Positions 1 to 5,976 of a stretch of 6,301 nt of DNA are shown in pieces. The stretch is taken from the NCBI GenBank assembly GCA_947470165.1, contig CANISN010000104.1, forward strand, positions 1 to 6,301. Direction: 5' to 3'. Position 1 is the stretch's first letter, and each line of letters starts with the position of its first letter. The position numbers and the translations under genes were made by a program. Source of the stretch: Burkholderiaceae bacterium (lineage in GTDB: Bacteria > Pseudomonadota > Gammaproteobacteria > Burkholderiales > Burkholderiaceae). Under the pieces are notes generated by a model. The model did no database searches. It was not told where the DNA came from and saw only the letters and a program-made list of their open reading frames with translations.

Positions 1-316
1 ATCTGTTCGTATTCACCAAGAGACAGTTCAGAGTCAGGTATTCCGCGCCCTAAAGATTAGCGCTGAAGAAGCTCAGGCAAAATTTGGATTCTTGTTGGAT
101 GCTTTGCAGTATGGCGCCCCTCCGCATGGTGGTATTGCGTTTGGCCTAGATCGTATCGTGACAATGATGACGGGTGCTGAGTCTATTCGTGATGTGATTG
201 CTTTCCCTAAAACGCAGCGCGCACAGTGCTTACTCACTCAGGCTCCTAGTCCAGTTGATGAGCGTCAGTTAAAAGAGTTGCACATTCGTTTACGTCAAGC
301 AACTCCAGCTGCCTAA
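1..316 (+). CDS. aspS: Aspartyl-tRNA synthetase, C-terminal fragment (5' end outside window)
   Basis: The cytoplasmic enzyme charges tRNA(Asp) with aspartate using ATP. Only the last 104 codons are present: the reading frame is open from base 2 and stops at TAA 314-316. The fragment covers the end of the class II catalytic core. Class II motif 3, GGIAFGLDR at 128-154, carries the ATP-binding arginine, and it is followed by the bacterial AspRS block [20 protein letters not shown] and the short C-terminal tail of the family. The opening [14 protein letters not shown] also matches the AspRS pattern. The family is about 590-600 residues long, so most of the protein lies upstream. Some bacteria have a non-discriminating AspRS that also charges tRNA(Asn); the residues that decide this are not in this fragment. 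nudB follows after 22 bases, the same pairing as aspS-nudB in E. coli. The family call is very secure. Confidence 0.97.
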   Translation, partial: SVRIHQETVQSQVFRALKISAEEAQAKFGFLLDALQYGAPPHGGIAFGLDRIVTMMTGAESIRDVIAFPKTQRAQCLLTQAPSPVDERQLKELHIRLRQATPAA

Positions 317-338
317 GTAGGAAAGTATTTAGAGCATC

Positions 339-785
339 TTGAAAATCCCTATTTCGGTTTTGGTAGTAATTTATAAAGCGAGTGGGGAAGTCTTGCTAAT
401 TGAACGGGCTGACAAAGCTAACTTCTGGCAATCTGTTACGGGTAGTCTTGATTCTCCTAATGAGCATTTAAGTACTGCAGCGATGCGCGAAGTCTTAGAG
501 GAAACTGGTATTGATGCGCAATCCTTATCGCCGGGTGCGTTGCAAAACAGGCATCACCAGATTGAATATGAGATTTATCCGCAGTGGCGTCACCGTTATG
601 CTCCTGGAGTCACTAGAAATACTGAGCATTGGTTTTCATTATTGGTGCCAGAGGATATCCAAATTACATTAGCTCCACGAGAGCATGTGGCCTATCAGTG
701 GCTTCCATTTACCGAAGCTTCAAGTAAATGCTTCTCTCCCAGTAATGGTGAGGCAATTTTGCAGTTGTTTTCTGTGCCTAAATAA
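339..785 (+). CDS. nudB: Dihydroneopterin triphosphate pyrophosphatase (Nudix hydrolase NudB)
   Basis: NudB removes pyrophosphate from 7,8-dihydroneopterin triphosphate, an early committed step of folate synthesis after GTP cyclohydrolase I. The 148-residue protein is a single Nudix domain close to the E. coli length of about 150. The Nudix box spans residues 35-58: G35, E42, then REVLEETGI at 50-58, with E51, E54 and E55 as likely metal ligands. The loop between G35 and E42 is one residue longer than the classic G-x5-E. The NudB-specific block RHRYAPGVTRNTEHWF lies at 84-99, and FWQSVTG at 29-35 is also typical. Translation must begin at TTG 339: an in-frame TAG at 330-332 blocks extension, and the family alignment begins here. 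The ribosome site is weak (AGAG at 331-334, or AGGAAAG at 319-325, which is too distant). It sits 22 bases after aspS and 16 before the ABC gene, and is probably cotranscribed with both. Confidence 0.95.
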   Translation: MKIPISVLVVIYKASGEVLLIERADKANFWQSVTGSLDSPNEHLSTAAMREVLEETGIDAQSLSPGALQNRHHQIEYEIYPQWRHRYAPGVTRNTEHWFSLLVPEDIQITLAPREHVAYQWLPFTEASSKCFSPSNGEAILQLFSVPK

Positions 786-801
786 GTGACAAAATAGATC
801 G

Positions 802-2625
802 ATGAGACATTTATCTGGGCATCATCACTCAGCAGCAGGTTCCAAGTCACCACAAGGAAGCGACTGGAAAGTCATTCGCGATTTACTTCCCTACTTATTG
901 GAATACAAATTTAGAGTTGTAATTGCGCTGTCCTGCTTAGTCGCTGCTAAGGTAACCAATCTTGGTATTCCGATTTTGATGAAGCAATTGATTGATACTC
1001 TTAATATCAAAGCTGATTCTCCTCAAGCTTTGTTGGTAGTGCCTGCTGGCTTAATTTTGGCCTATGGCCTCTTAAGAATCTCAGCCTCCTTGTTTACTGA
1101 ATTACGTGAATCCCTCTTTGCCCGAGTTACTCAAAATGCAGTTCGTAAAGTAGCTCTTCAGGTTTTTGAGCATTTACACTCTTTAGCGCTCAGCTTTCAT
1201 TTAGCCCGTCAGACGGGTGGCGTCAGTCGAGATATTGAGCGTGGAACACGGGGCATTCAGTCGCTGATCTCCTATTCGCTTTATAGTATTTTGCCAACTC
1301 TGATTGAGTTTTGTCTTGTACTGGGTTACTTTGCTTACGCCTATGACATTTGGTTTGCGGCAATTACTCTAGTTGCTTTAGTCCTGTATATCAGCTTCAC
1401 GGTCATCGTCACTGAGTGGCGAACCCACTTCCGCCGGACCATGAATGACATGGACTCAAAGGCCAATCAGAAGGCGATTGATTCTTTATTAAATTTCGAA
1501 ACGGTGAAGTACTTTGGTAATGAGGCTTTTGAAGCGAGTCGCTATGATCAAAATCTTGTACGCTATCAGGTTGCTGCCGTTAAGTCTCAAAAATCCTTAG
1601 CAGTTCTTAATTTTGGTCAGCAAACTATTATTGCAGTTGGCTTGGTCATGATTTTGTGGCGCGCAACTTTGGGTGTGATTGATGGATCTATGACCTTAGG
1701 CGATTTGGTGTTGGTTAATACTTTGATGATTCAGTTGTACATTCCGCTCAATTTCTTGGGTGTGATTTACCGAGAGATTAAGCAGGCTCTGACTGATATG
1801 GATCGGATGTTCTCACTTCTGAATACGGAGAAAGAGATTGCTGATGTACCTAATGCTAAGCCCTTACATGTCAGCAATCAGGGGCGTGGCCCAGACATCC
1901 GTTTTGAGAATGTCTCATTTCACTATGAAGCCAAACGAGAAATTTTGCATGATGTGAGTTTTAATATTCCAGCCGGCACAATTACTGCAGTAGTTGGTCA
2001 AAGCGGTGCGGGTAAGAGCACTTTAGCCCGCTTACTGTTTCGTTTTTATGATGTGCAGTCTGGCAAGATCTTGATTGATGACCAAAATATTATGGATGTT
2101 ACTCAGGCTAGTTTACGCAAGGCAATTGGTATTGTTCCGCAAGACACGGTTTTATTTAATGACACCATTGGCTATAACATCGCCTATGGCAACCCACATG
2201 CTTCAATAGAAGAAGTATATGAGGCAGCTAGAGCAGCACAGATTGATGACTTTATTAAGCATCTCCCAGATGGATATGACACTCAAGTTGGTGAGCGTGG
2301 CTTAAAGTTGTCCGGCGGAGAAAAACAGCGGGTTGCCATTGCGCGAACATTGCTAAAGAAGCCTGCCATGCTGATTTTTGATGAGGCTACCTCAGCCTTA
2401 GACTCCAAGACGGAGCGCGCATTTCAGGAGGAGTTGCTTGGCCTTGCCAAAAATCGCACCACTTTGATCATTGCACACCGACTTTCAACCATTATTCATG
2501 CAGACCAAATTCTGGTGATGGACTTCGGTCAGATCGTAGAGCGTGGAACACATGAAGAGCTGTTATCTGCCAATAGCCGATATGCTGAGATGTGGCAAAT
2601 GCAAGAGCGTACTACTCTTGATTAG
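802..2625 (+). CDS. ATM1/ABCB7-type ABC exporter, fused membrane and ATPase domains
   Basis: This is a 607-residue half-transporter expected to work as a homodimer in the inner membrane. A six-helix ABC exporter domain covers about residues 38-330, and a nucleotide-binding domain about 367-603. ATPase motifs are complete: Walker A GQSGAGKST 399-407, Q-loop Q447, signature LSGGEKQR 503-510, Walker B MLIFDEATSALD 523-534 with catalytic E528, and H-loop H559. Two membrane-domain blocks point to the ATM1/ABCB7/HMT1 group: RDIERGTRGI at 143-152 and NFETVKYFGNEAFE from 231. Relatives export glutathione-linked compounds such as glutathione polysulfide or metal-glutathione conjugates; the substrate here is inferred only from that subfamily. 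The cytosolic N-terminus has a small histidine cluster (H3, H7-H9). ATG 802 has no clear Shine-Dalgarno sequence and lies 16 bases after nudB. The gene ends 9 bases before the next ATG. The architecture is certain, the subfamily likely, the substrate unproven. Confidence 0.93.
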   Translation: MRHLSGHHHSAAGSKSPQGSDWKVIRDLLPYLLEYKFRVVIALSCLVAAKVTNLGIPILMKQLIDTLNIKADSPQALLVVPAGLILAYGLLRISASLFTELRESLFARVTQNAVRKVALQVFEHLHSLALSFHLARQTGGVSRDIERGTRGIQSLISYSLYSILPTLIEFCLVLGYFAYAYDIWFAAITLVALVLYISFTVIVTEWRTHFRRTMNDMDSKANQKAIDSLLNFETVKYFGNEAFEASRYDQNLVRYQVAAVKSQKSLAVLNFGQQTIIAVGLVMILWRATLGVIDGSMTLGDLVLVNTLMIQLYIPLNFLGVIYREIKQALTDMDRMFSLLNTEKEIADVPNAKPLHVSNQGRGPDIRFENVSFHYEAKREILHDVSFNIPAGTITAVVGQSGAGKSTLARLLFRFYDVQSGKILIDDQNIMDVTQASLRKAIGIVPQDTVLFNDTIGYNIAYGNPHASIEEVYEAARAAQIDDFIKHLPDGYDTQVGERGLKLSGGEKQRVAIARTLLKKPAMLIFDEATSALDSKTERAFQEELLGLAKNRTTLIIAHRLSTIIHADQILVMDFGQIVERGTHEELLSANSRYAEMWQMQERTTLD

Positions 2626-2634
2626 AATATCTTG

Positions 2635-3954
2635 ATGAGAAAACAAGAATCTATCCTAAAAAGTGCCTTTGCTGCTGCGGTAGCAGTAGCTGATCCACAG
2701 ATTATTGTCCCGCAACATTTAGCCAAGATATTTCCTTTAGGATGCGAGCCTAAGGGCAGATGTGTTGTGGTGGGTGCGGGTAAAGCCAGCGCTTCTATGG
2801 CTAGTGCATTAGAGTCATATGCCAAATCCCATTGGCCTCAGATTGATATTGAGGGTGTTGTATTAACTCGCTATGGGCATAACTCCCATACAAGCCATCT
2901 TCAAATTATTGAGGCAGGGCATCCCGTACCAGATCAAGCAGGTATGGATGGCGCTAAAGAGATCTATCGCCTGGTGAGTGAATTGAATCAAGGTGATGTT
3001 TTGATTGCTTTGATCTCCGGTGGTGGTTCTAGCTTGCTGACATTACCGCAGACTGGTATCAGTATTGAAGATATGAGAAGGACTACGGAAGCATTATTGC
3101 GCTCGGGCGCTCCTATCGAAGAAATGAATGTGGTACGTAAACACTTATCCGCTATCTTGGGTGGTAACTTGGCGAGGCTTGCTATTGCTAGGGGCGCTAG
3201 AGTGGAAGCTTTATTAATTTCAGATGTGACTGGAGACTCACCTGCAGATATTGCAAGTGGCCCATGCGCAGCAGACTATTCTACTTATCAGGATGCTGTA
3301 GATATTTTAGCGAAATACAGTTTGGGTGAAGGTTCCATTCCTTCATCGGTATTACTCCACTTGAGTCGTGGTCTTGCCGGTGAATTACCAGAGACATTAA
3401 AGGCGGGCGATTTACAAAATGCCCAAGTGAATAATCATGTGATTGCCACAGCCTATAGAAGTCTTCAGGCAGCAGCAGACTATATCCGTACTCAGGGATA
3501 TGAGCCGGTGATCTTGGGCGATACCATTACAGGTGAGGCGCAAGATGTGGGTATTACTCAGGCAGCAATGGCGCGTGAATATTTAGTAAATCAAACTGGT
3601 AAATCATTGGCTCTTATTTCTGGTGGCGAGTGCACTGTCACCATTCCTGCTGGACTCAAAGGACGTGGTGGTCGTTGCAGTGAATATTTGCTTGCACTCT
3701 TTGCCGCATCTATGGATCTTCATAGCATTGCCGCTTTGGCTGCTGATACTGACGGTATTGATGGCAGCGAAAAGAATGCCGGCGCCTGGTTTATCCCAGC
3801 AATCCGCCAGACTGCGGGGGAACAAGGTTTGCTACCTACCCAATATTTAGCTCAGCACGATTGCTATGGTTTTTTTGCCCAACTGGATGCTTTAGTAGAA
3901 ACTGGCCCTACACTTACGAATGTGAATGATTTCCGGATCATCTTGCTTAATTAA
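2635..3954 (+). CDS. Glycerate 2-kinase, DUF4147/MOFRL family (also annotated as hydroxypyruvate reductase TtuD)
   Basis: Class II glycerate kinases phosphorylate D-glycerate at C2 with ATP, feeding 2-phosphoglycerate to glycolysis from glyoxylate, tartrate or serine breakdown. Older annotation calls the same family hydroxypyruvate reductase (TtuD) or GckA. The N-terminal DUF4147 domain contains GAGKASASMA from residue 47 with conserved K50, LISGGGSSLL 126-135, NVVRKHLS 165-172 and SDVTGDSPADIASGP 196-210. The C-terminal MOFRL domain contains ISGGECTV from 328, GRGGRCSE 343-350, ADTDGIDG 370-377 and a terminal TGPTLTNVNDFR. The 439-residue length is normal for the family. Two starts are adjacent, TTG 2632 and ATG 2635; I chose ATG, though neither has a good ribosome site. 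It lies 9 bases after the ABC gene and 20 before pyrC. No partner genes for glyoxylate or tartrate are in view, so the pathway source is unknown. The kinase call is firmer than the reductase name. Confidence 0.92.
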   Translation: MRKQESILKSAFAAAVAVADPQIIVPQHLAKIFPLGCEPKGRCVVVGAGKASASMASALESYAKSHWPQIDIEGVVLTRYGHNSHTSHLQIIEAGHPVPDQAGMDGAKEIYRLVSELNQGDVLIALISGGGSSLLTLPQTGISIEDMRRTTEALLRSGAPIEEMNVVRKHLSAILGGNLARLAIARGARVEALLISDVTGDSPADIASGPCAADYSTYQDAVDILAKYSLGEGSIPSSVLLHLSRGLAGELPETLKAGDLQNAQVNNHVIATAYRSLQAAADYIRTQGYEPVILGDTITGEAQDVGITQAAMAREYLVNQTGKSLALISGGECTVTIPAGLKGRGGRCSEYLLALFAASMDLHSIAALAADTDGIDGSEKNAGAWFIPAIRQTAGEQGLLPTQYLAQHDCYGFFAQLDALVETGPTLTNVNDFRIILLN

Positions 3955-3974
3955 TTCAGTCAATATAAAAACAT

Positions 3975-5033
3975 ATGTCTACCAGCCCAACTCAAATCCA
4001 ATTAATTCAACCGGATGACTGGCATCTGCATATTCGTGATGGGGCTGTAATGAAGGATGTGTTGGTTGACACGGCCCGTCAATTTGCACGTGCGATCATC
4101 ATGCCAAATTTAAAGCCACCAGTGACTACAGTAGAATTAGCAAAAGCCTATCGATCACGGATAGAGGCCAACTTGAAATCCCTTGGCATCTATCATTTCG
4201 AGCCTTTAATGACTTTGTATCTGACCGATAATACTTCGGCTGATGAAGTTCGTAAAGCTAAGGCTGAAGGGATTGTCGGCTTTAAGCTATATCCAGCTGG
4301 AGCCACAACGAATAGCGATGCTGGAGTAACTAATATTAAGCATTGTTATAAAGTACTTGAGGCCATGCAAGAAGTGGGGATGCTTTTATTAGTTCATGGC
4401 GAAGTGACTCATGACGAAATCGATATCTTTGATCGTGAAGCTGTATTTATTGATCAAGTGCTTGAGCCTTTGCGCAAAGACTTTCCAGAACTCAGGATTG
4501 TGTTTGAACATATTACAACCAAGCAAGCTGCTCACTATGTTCGTGATACACAAACCGGTGGAAAAAATAGTCTAGCTGCCACTATCACGGCGCAACATTT
4601 GCTCATGAACCGTAATGCGATTTTTTCTGGTGGTATTCGTCCACATCATTATTGTCTGCCAGTGCTTAAACGTGAAGAGCACCGTATTGCCTTGCTAGAA
4701 GCAGCAACTAGTGGTAGCTCAAGATTTTTCTTGGGTACTGATAGTGCGCCACATGAGAAGGGTGCCAAGGAGTCGGCCTGTGGGTGCGCTGGCTGTTACA
4801 GCGCTTTTAATGCTCTGGGTTTATATGCGGAAGCATTTGAGAGTGTTGGCAAGTTGGATAAGCTGGAGGGCTTCGCTAGTTTATTTGGCCCCGATTTTTA
4901 CGCCTTGCCACGCAATACTAAAAAAATCACTTTGCTGAAACAGGCTCAAAGTATTCCGCTAGAGCTTCCTTTAGGTGACGCCAAGATTGTGCCACTGCGC
5001 GCTGGTGAGACTATTGCTTGGTCTTTAGCTTAG
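3975..5033 (+). CDS. pyrC: Dihydroorotase, class II (PyrC)
   Basis: PyrC reversibly cyclises N-carbamoyl-L-aspartate to L-dihydroorotate, the third step of de novo pyrimidine synthesis, in the cytoplasm. The 352-residue protein matches the E. coli-type homodimer (348). The binuclear zinc site is complete: H17 and H19 in [10 protein letters not shown], the lysine to be carbamylated K104 in [17 protein letters not shown]141 in [10 protein letters not shown]179 in [13 protein letters not shown], and D256 in GTDSAPH. Substrate-contact candidates R21, N45 and H260 are present. All of these line up with E. coli H16, H18, K102, H139, H177 and D250. ATG 3975 follows an A/T-rich stretch with no Shine-Dalgarno sequence. 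The 20-base gap from the kinase gene suggests cotranscription; I see no pyrC-style translational attenuation hairpin. The stop codon is embedded in a small hairpin (5028-5043), and rnpB begins about 65 bases later. Confidence 0.97.
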   Translation: MSTSPTQIQLIQPDDWHLHIRDGAVMKDVLVDTARQFARAIIMPNLKPPVTTVELAKAYRSRIEANLKSLGIYHFEPLMTLYLTDNTSADEVRKAKAEGIVGFKLYPAGATTNSDAGVTNIKHCYKVLEAMQEVGMLLLVHGEVTHDEIDIFDREAVFIDQVLEPLRKDFPELRIVFEHITTKQAAHYVRDTQTGGKNSLAATITAQHLLMNRNAIFSGGIRPHHYCLPVLKREEHRIALLEAATSGSSRFFLGTDSAPHEKGAKESACGCAGCYSAFNALGLYAEAFESVGKLDKLEGFASLFGPDFYALPRNTKKITLLKQAQSIPLELPLGDAKIVPLRAGETIAWSLA

Positions 5034-5064
5034 GTTGCTAAGCATTCCTAAAATTCTTTTTTAG
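5028..5064 (+). terminator. Weak terminator-like hairpins at the end of pyrC
   Basis: A 6-bp stem GCTTAG/CTAAGC (5028-5033 with 5038-5043, loop GTTG) overlaps the pyrC stop codon. An A/T-rich 6-bp stem CTAAAA/TTTTAG (5048-5053 with 5059-5064) follows and contains a six-T run at 5057-5062. Neither has a GC-rich stem directly joined to the T tract, so termination would be inefficient and read-through toward rnpB is plausible. This is a possible partial terminator only. Confidence 0.25.
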
Positions 5065-5074
5065 ACTAAATTTT

Positions 5075-5100
5075 TGCGACTGCGTTAGACTGCAGTCGCA
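5075..5100 (+). repeat. Perfect 9-bp inverted repeat just upstream of rnpB
   Basis: TGCGACTGC (5075-5083) is the exact reverse complement of GCAGTCGCA (5092-5100), with an 8-base loop. No T run follows on either strand, so it is not a classic terminator. Its last three bases (5098-5100) are also the first three of the rnpB P1 helix. The loop contains TAGACT (5086-5091), a 4-of-6 match to a -10 box at the right distance to start rnpB at 5098, but no decent -35 box accompanies it. The role could be a processing stem in a longer precursor, or an element overlapping the rnpB promoter. Confidence 0.45.
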
Positions 5101-5404
5101 GAGTCAATTGGGCAATCACCGCCTCTTTAGGGAGGGGGAGGAAAGTCCGGACTCCATAGGATAGGGTGATGGTTAACGACCATCCACGGCGACGTGAGGA
5201 ATAGGGCCACAGAGACGAGCGTATTTAGTTACGGTGAAACGCGGTAACCTCCACCCGGAGCAATCCCAAGTAAGCAGGCGATGAGGCGATCCGCTGAGTC
5301 TGCGGGTAGGGAGCTTGAGCCGTCAGGTAACTGCCGGCCTAGAGGAATGATTGCCCCTAGATGCAAATTTAGGCGACAGAATCCGGCTTATAGATTGACT
5401 CTGC
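5098..5404 (+). ncRNA. rnpB: RNase P RNA, bacterial class A (M1 RNA)
   Basis: This is the catalytic RNA that cuts 5' leaders from pre-tRNAs together with the RnpA protein. Conserved blocks are present in order: GAGGAAAGTCCGG (5138-5150), CTCCATAGG, CTCCACCCGGAGCAA in the second half, GGGTAGGGAGCTTGAGCC, and ACAGAATCCGGCTTAT (5376-5391), which completes P4. Helices can be paired directly. P1 is 5098-5108 with 5394-5404 (11 bp, perfect). P2 is 5110-5117 with 5349-5356 (8 bp). P8 is GATGG/CCATC. P9 is CACG/CGTG closed by a GCGA tetraloop. P18 has a GTAA tetraloop. P19 is 5356-5361 with 5368-5373. P3 (about 4-5 bp) and P12 (CGTA/TACG, 5220-5233) are very short, so the RNA is about 307 nt against 377 in E. 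coli. The ends are set by P1 and may differ by a few bases in the mature RNA. The gene converges with osmC. Confidence 0.97.
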
Positions 5405-5406
5405 AC

Positions 5407-5829
5407 TTATTCAGAAACAATATCAATGCTGTAGGTGATTTCAGCAGTTTTTGCCAACATGCTGGTTGCAGAGCAATATTTATCGTGAGATAGCTTTACA
5501 GCCCGCTCGACCTTGGCCTGCTCTAAGTCTTTGCCCCTCACTGTGAAGTGCAGATTAATTCTTGTAAAGACCTTTGGATCTACTTCTGCTCGTTCAGCAG
5601 TTAGCTTAAGGTCACAAGCGCTAATCGCTTGTTTGGCACGCTGTAGGATTAAAACCACATCAAATGCAGAGCATCCGCCGGTTCCAGCCAAAATTAACTC
5701 CATAGGTCTTGGAGCGCTATTTTGACCTCCTACTTCAGGTGGGCCATCCATTTTTACTAGGTGTCCGCTGCCTGTTTCTGCTGAAAAAGCCATGCTGCCA
5801 TTACCCAACCAAGATACTTGACATTCCAT
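5407..5829 (-). CDS. OsmC-family protein, YhfA-like
   Basis: OsmC/Ohr proteins are small cytoplasmic homodimers, several of which reduce organic hydroperoxides through a cysteine pair. This 140-residue protein has both cysteines in the family positions: C53 in GTGGCSAFDVV and C119 in HDKYCSATSML. The surrounding pattern (APRPMELILA, LQRAKQ, FTRINLHFTVRGKDL) closely follows E. coli YhfA, a subgroup of unknown physiological role, rather than classical Ohr or OsmC. Peroxidase activity is therefore an inference. The start is ATG at 5829-5827. A good ribosome site AAGGGG (5843-5838 on this strand) lies 8 bases upstream, making it the best Shine-Dalgarno sequence in the window. A promoter candidate ends near 5863, giving a leader of about 26 nt. 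The gene runs head-on into rnpB, and its stop codon is 2 bases past the rnpB P1 helix. It is divergent from rplM. Confidence 0.93.
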   Translation of the reverse strand: MECQVSWLGNGSMAFSAETGSGHLVKMDGPPEVGGQNSAPRPMELILAGTGGCSAFDVVLILQRAKQAISACDLKLTAERAEVDPKVFTRINLHFTVRGKDLEQAKVERAVKLSHDKYCSATSMLAKTAEITYSIDIVSE

Positions 5830-5837
5830 ATCAGTGA

Positions 5838-5843
5838 CCCCTT
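5838..5843 (-). promoter_or_regulatory. Shine-Dalgarno sequence of the OsmC-family gene
   Basis: Read on the minus strand this is AAGGGG, 8 bases before ATG 5829. It supports that start over any internal one and stands out because most plus-strand genes here have no recognisable ribosome site. Confidence 0.6.
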
Positions 5844-5862
5844 ACTTACTAAATTAATCAAT

Positions 5863-5892
5863 ATTATCAATAGTTTATCAATTTTTAAGCAA
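5863..5892 (-). promoter_or_regulatory. Candidate sigma-70 promoter for the OsmC-family gene
   Basis: On the minus strand, TTGCTT (5892-5887) is followed after 18 bases by GATAAT (5868-5863), a 5-of-6 match to TATAAT. Initiation would fall near 5856, leaving a leader of about 26 nt that contains the AAGGGG site. The -35 matches only in its TTG. The region is very A/T-rich, so chance matches are common; TTGATA with ATTAAT slightly closer to the gene is an alternative. Confidence 0.4.
5865..5877 (+). promoter_or_regulatory. IHF-like site within the osmC promoter region
   Basis: TATCAATAGTTTA fits the IHF consensus WATCAANNNNTTR at every defined position. A second copy at 5912-5924 fits with one mismatch (G at the W position). 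The perfect site overlaps the candidate -10 box and spacer of the minus-strand promoter. Betaproteobacteria do encode IHF, but the consensus is permissive in A/T-rich DNA, so binding is a suggestion only. Confidence 0.3.
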
Positions 5893-5940
5893 ATCTGTTT
5901 TACTCAGAAAAGATCAAAAAATTGATTTTGGTCAACTTTC

Positions 5941-5970
5941 TTGCATTGCACCATATTTCTTGTGTAGAAT
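5941..5970 (+). promoter_or_regulatory. Candidate promoter of the orphan transcript or rplM leader
   Basis: TTGCAT (5941-5946), an 18-base spacer, and TAGAAT (5965-5970), which is 5 of 6 against TATAAT. Transcription would start near 5977. It is the best plus-strand promoter candidate ahead of the isolated terminator at 6050-6078. The -35 box is only a TTG match, so the confidence is moderate. Confidence 0.4.
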
Positions 5971-5976
5971 AACCAT

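Noticed and set aside
2622..2825. Minus-strand frame opposite the start of the glycerate kinase
   Set aside because: Shadow of the kinase coding sequence; no ribosome site, and the kinase motifs are continuous on the plus strand.
3604..3850. Frames on both strands inside the MOFRL domain of the kinase
   Set aside because: The kinase frame carries conserved MOFRL motifs throughout this stretch; the others are by-products of its codon pattern.
4711..4938. Second plus-strand frame within pyrC
   Set aside because: Overlaps the zinc-ligand D256 region of pyrC, which is intact in the main frame; no independent start signal.
5281..5493. Plus-strand frame of 70 codons inside rnpB and the osmC tail
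   Set aside because: It lies mostly within the structured RNase P RNA, whose helices explain the sequence, and continues antisense to osmC.
5513..5725. Plus-strand frame opposite osmC
   Set aside because: The minus-strand OsmC product has both catalytic cysteines and family motifs, so this is its antisense shadow.
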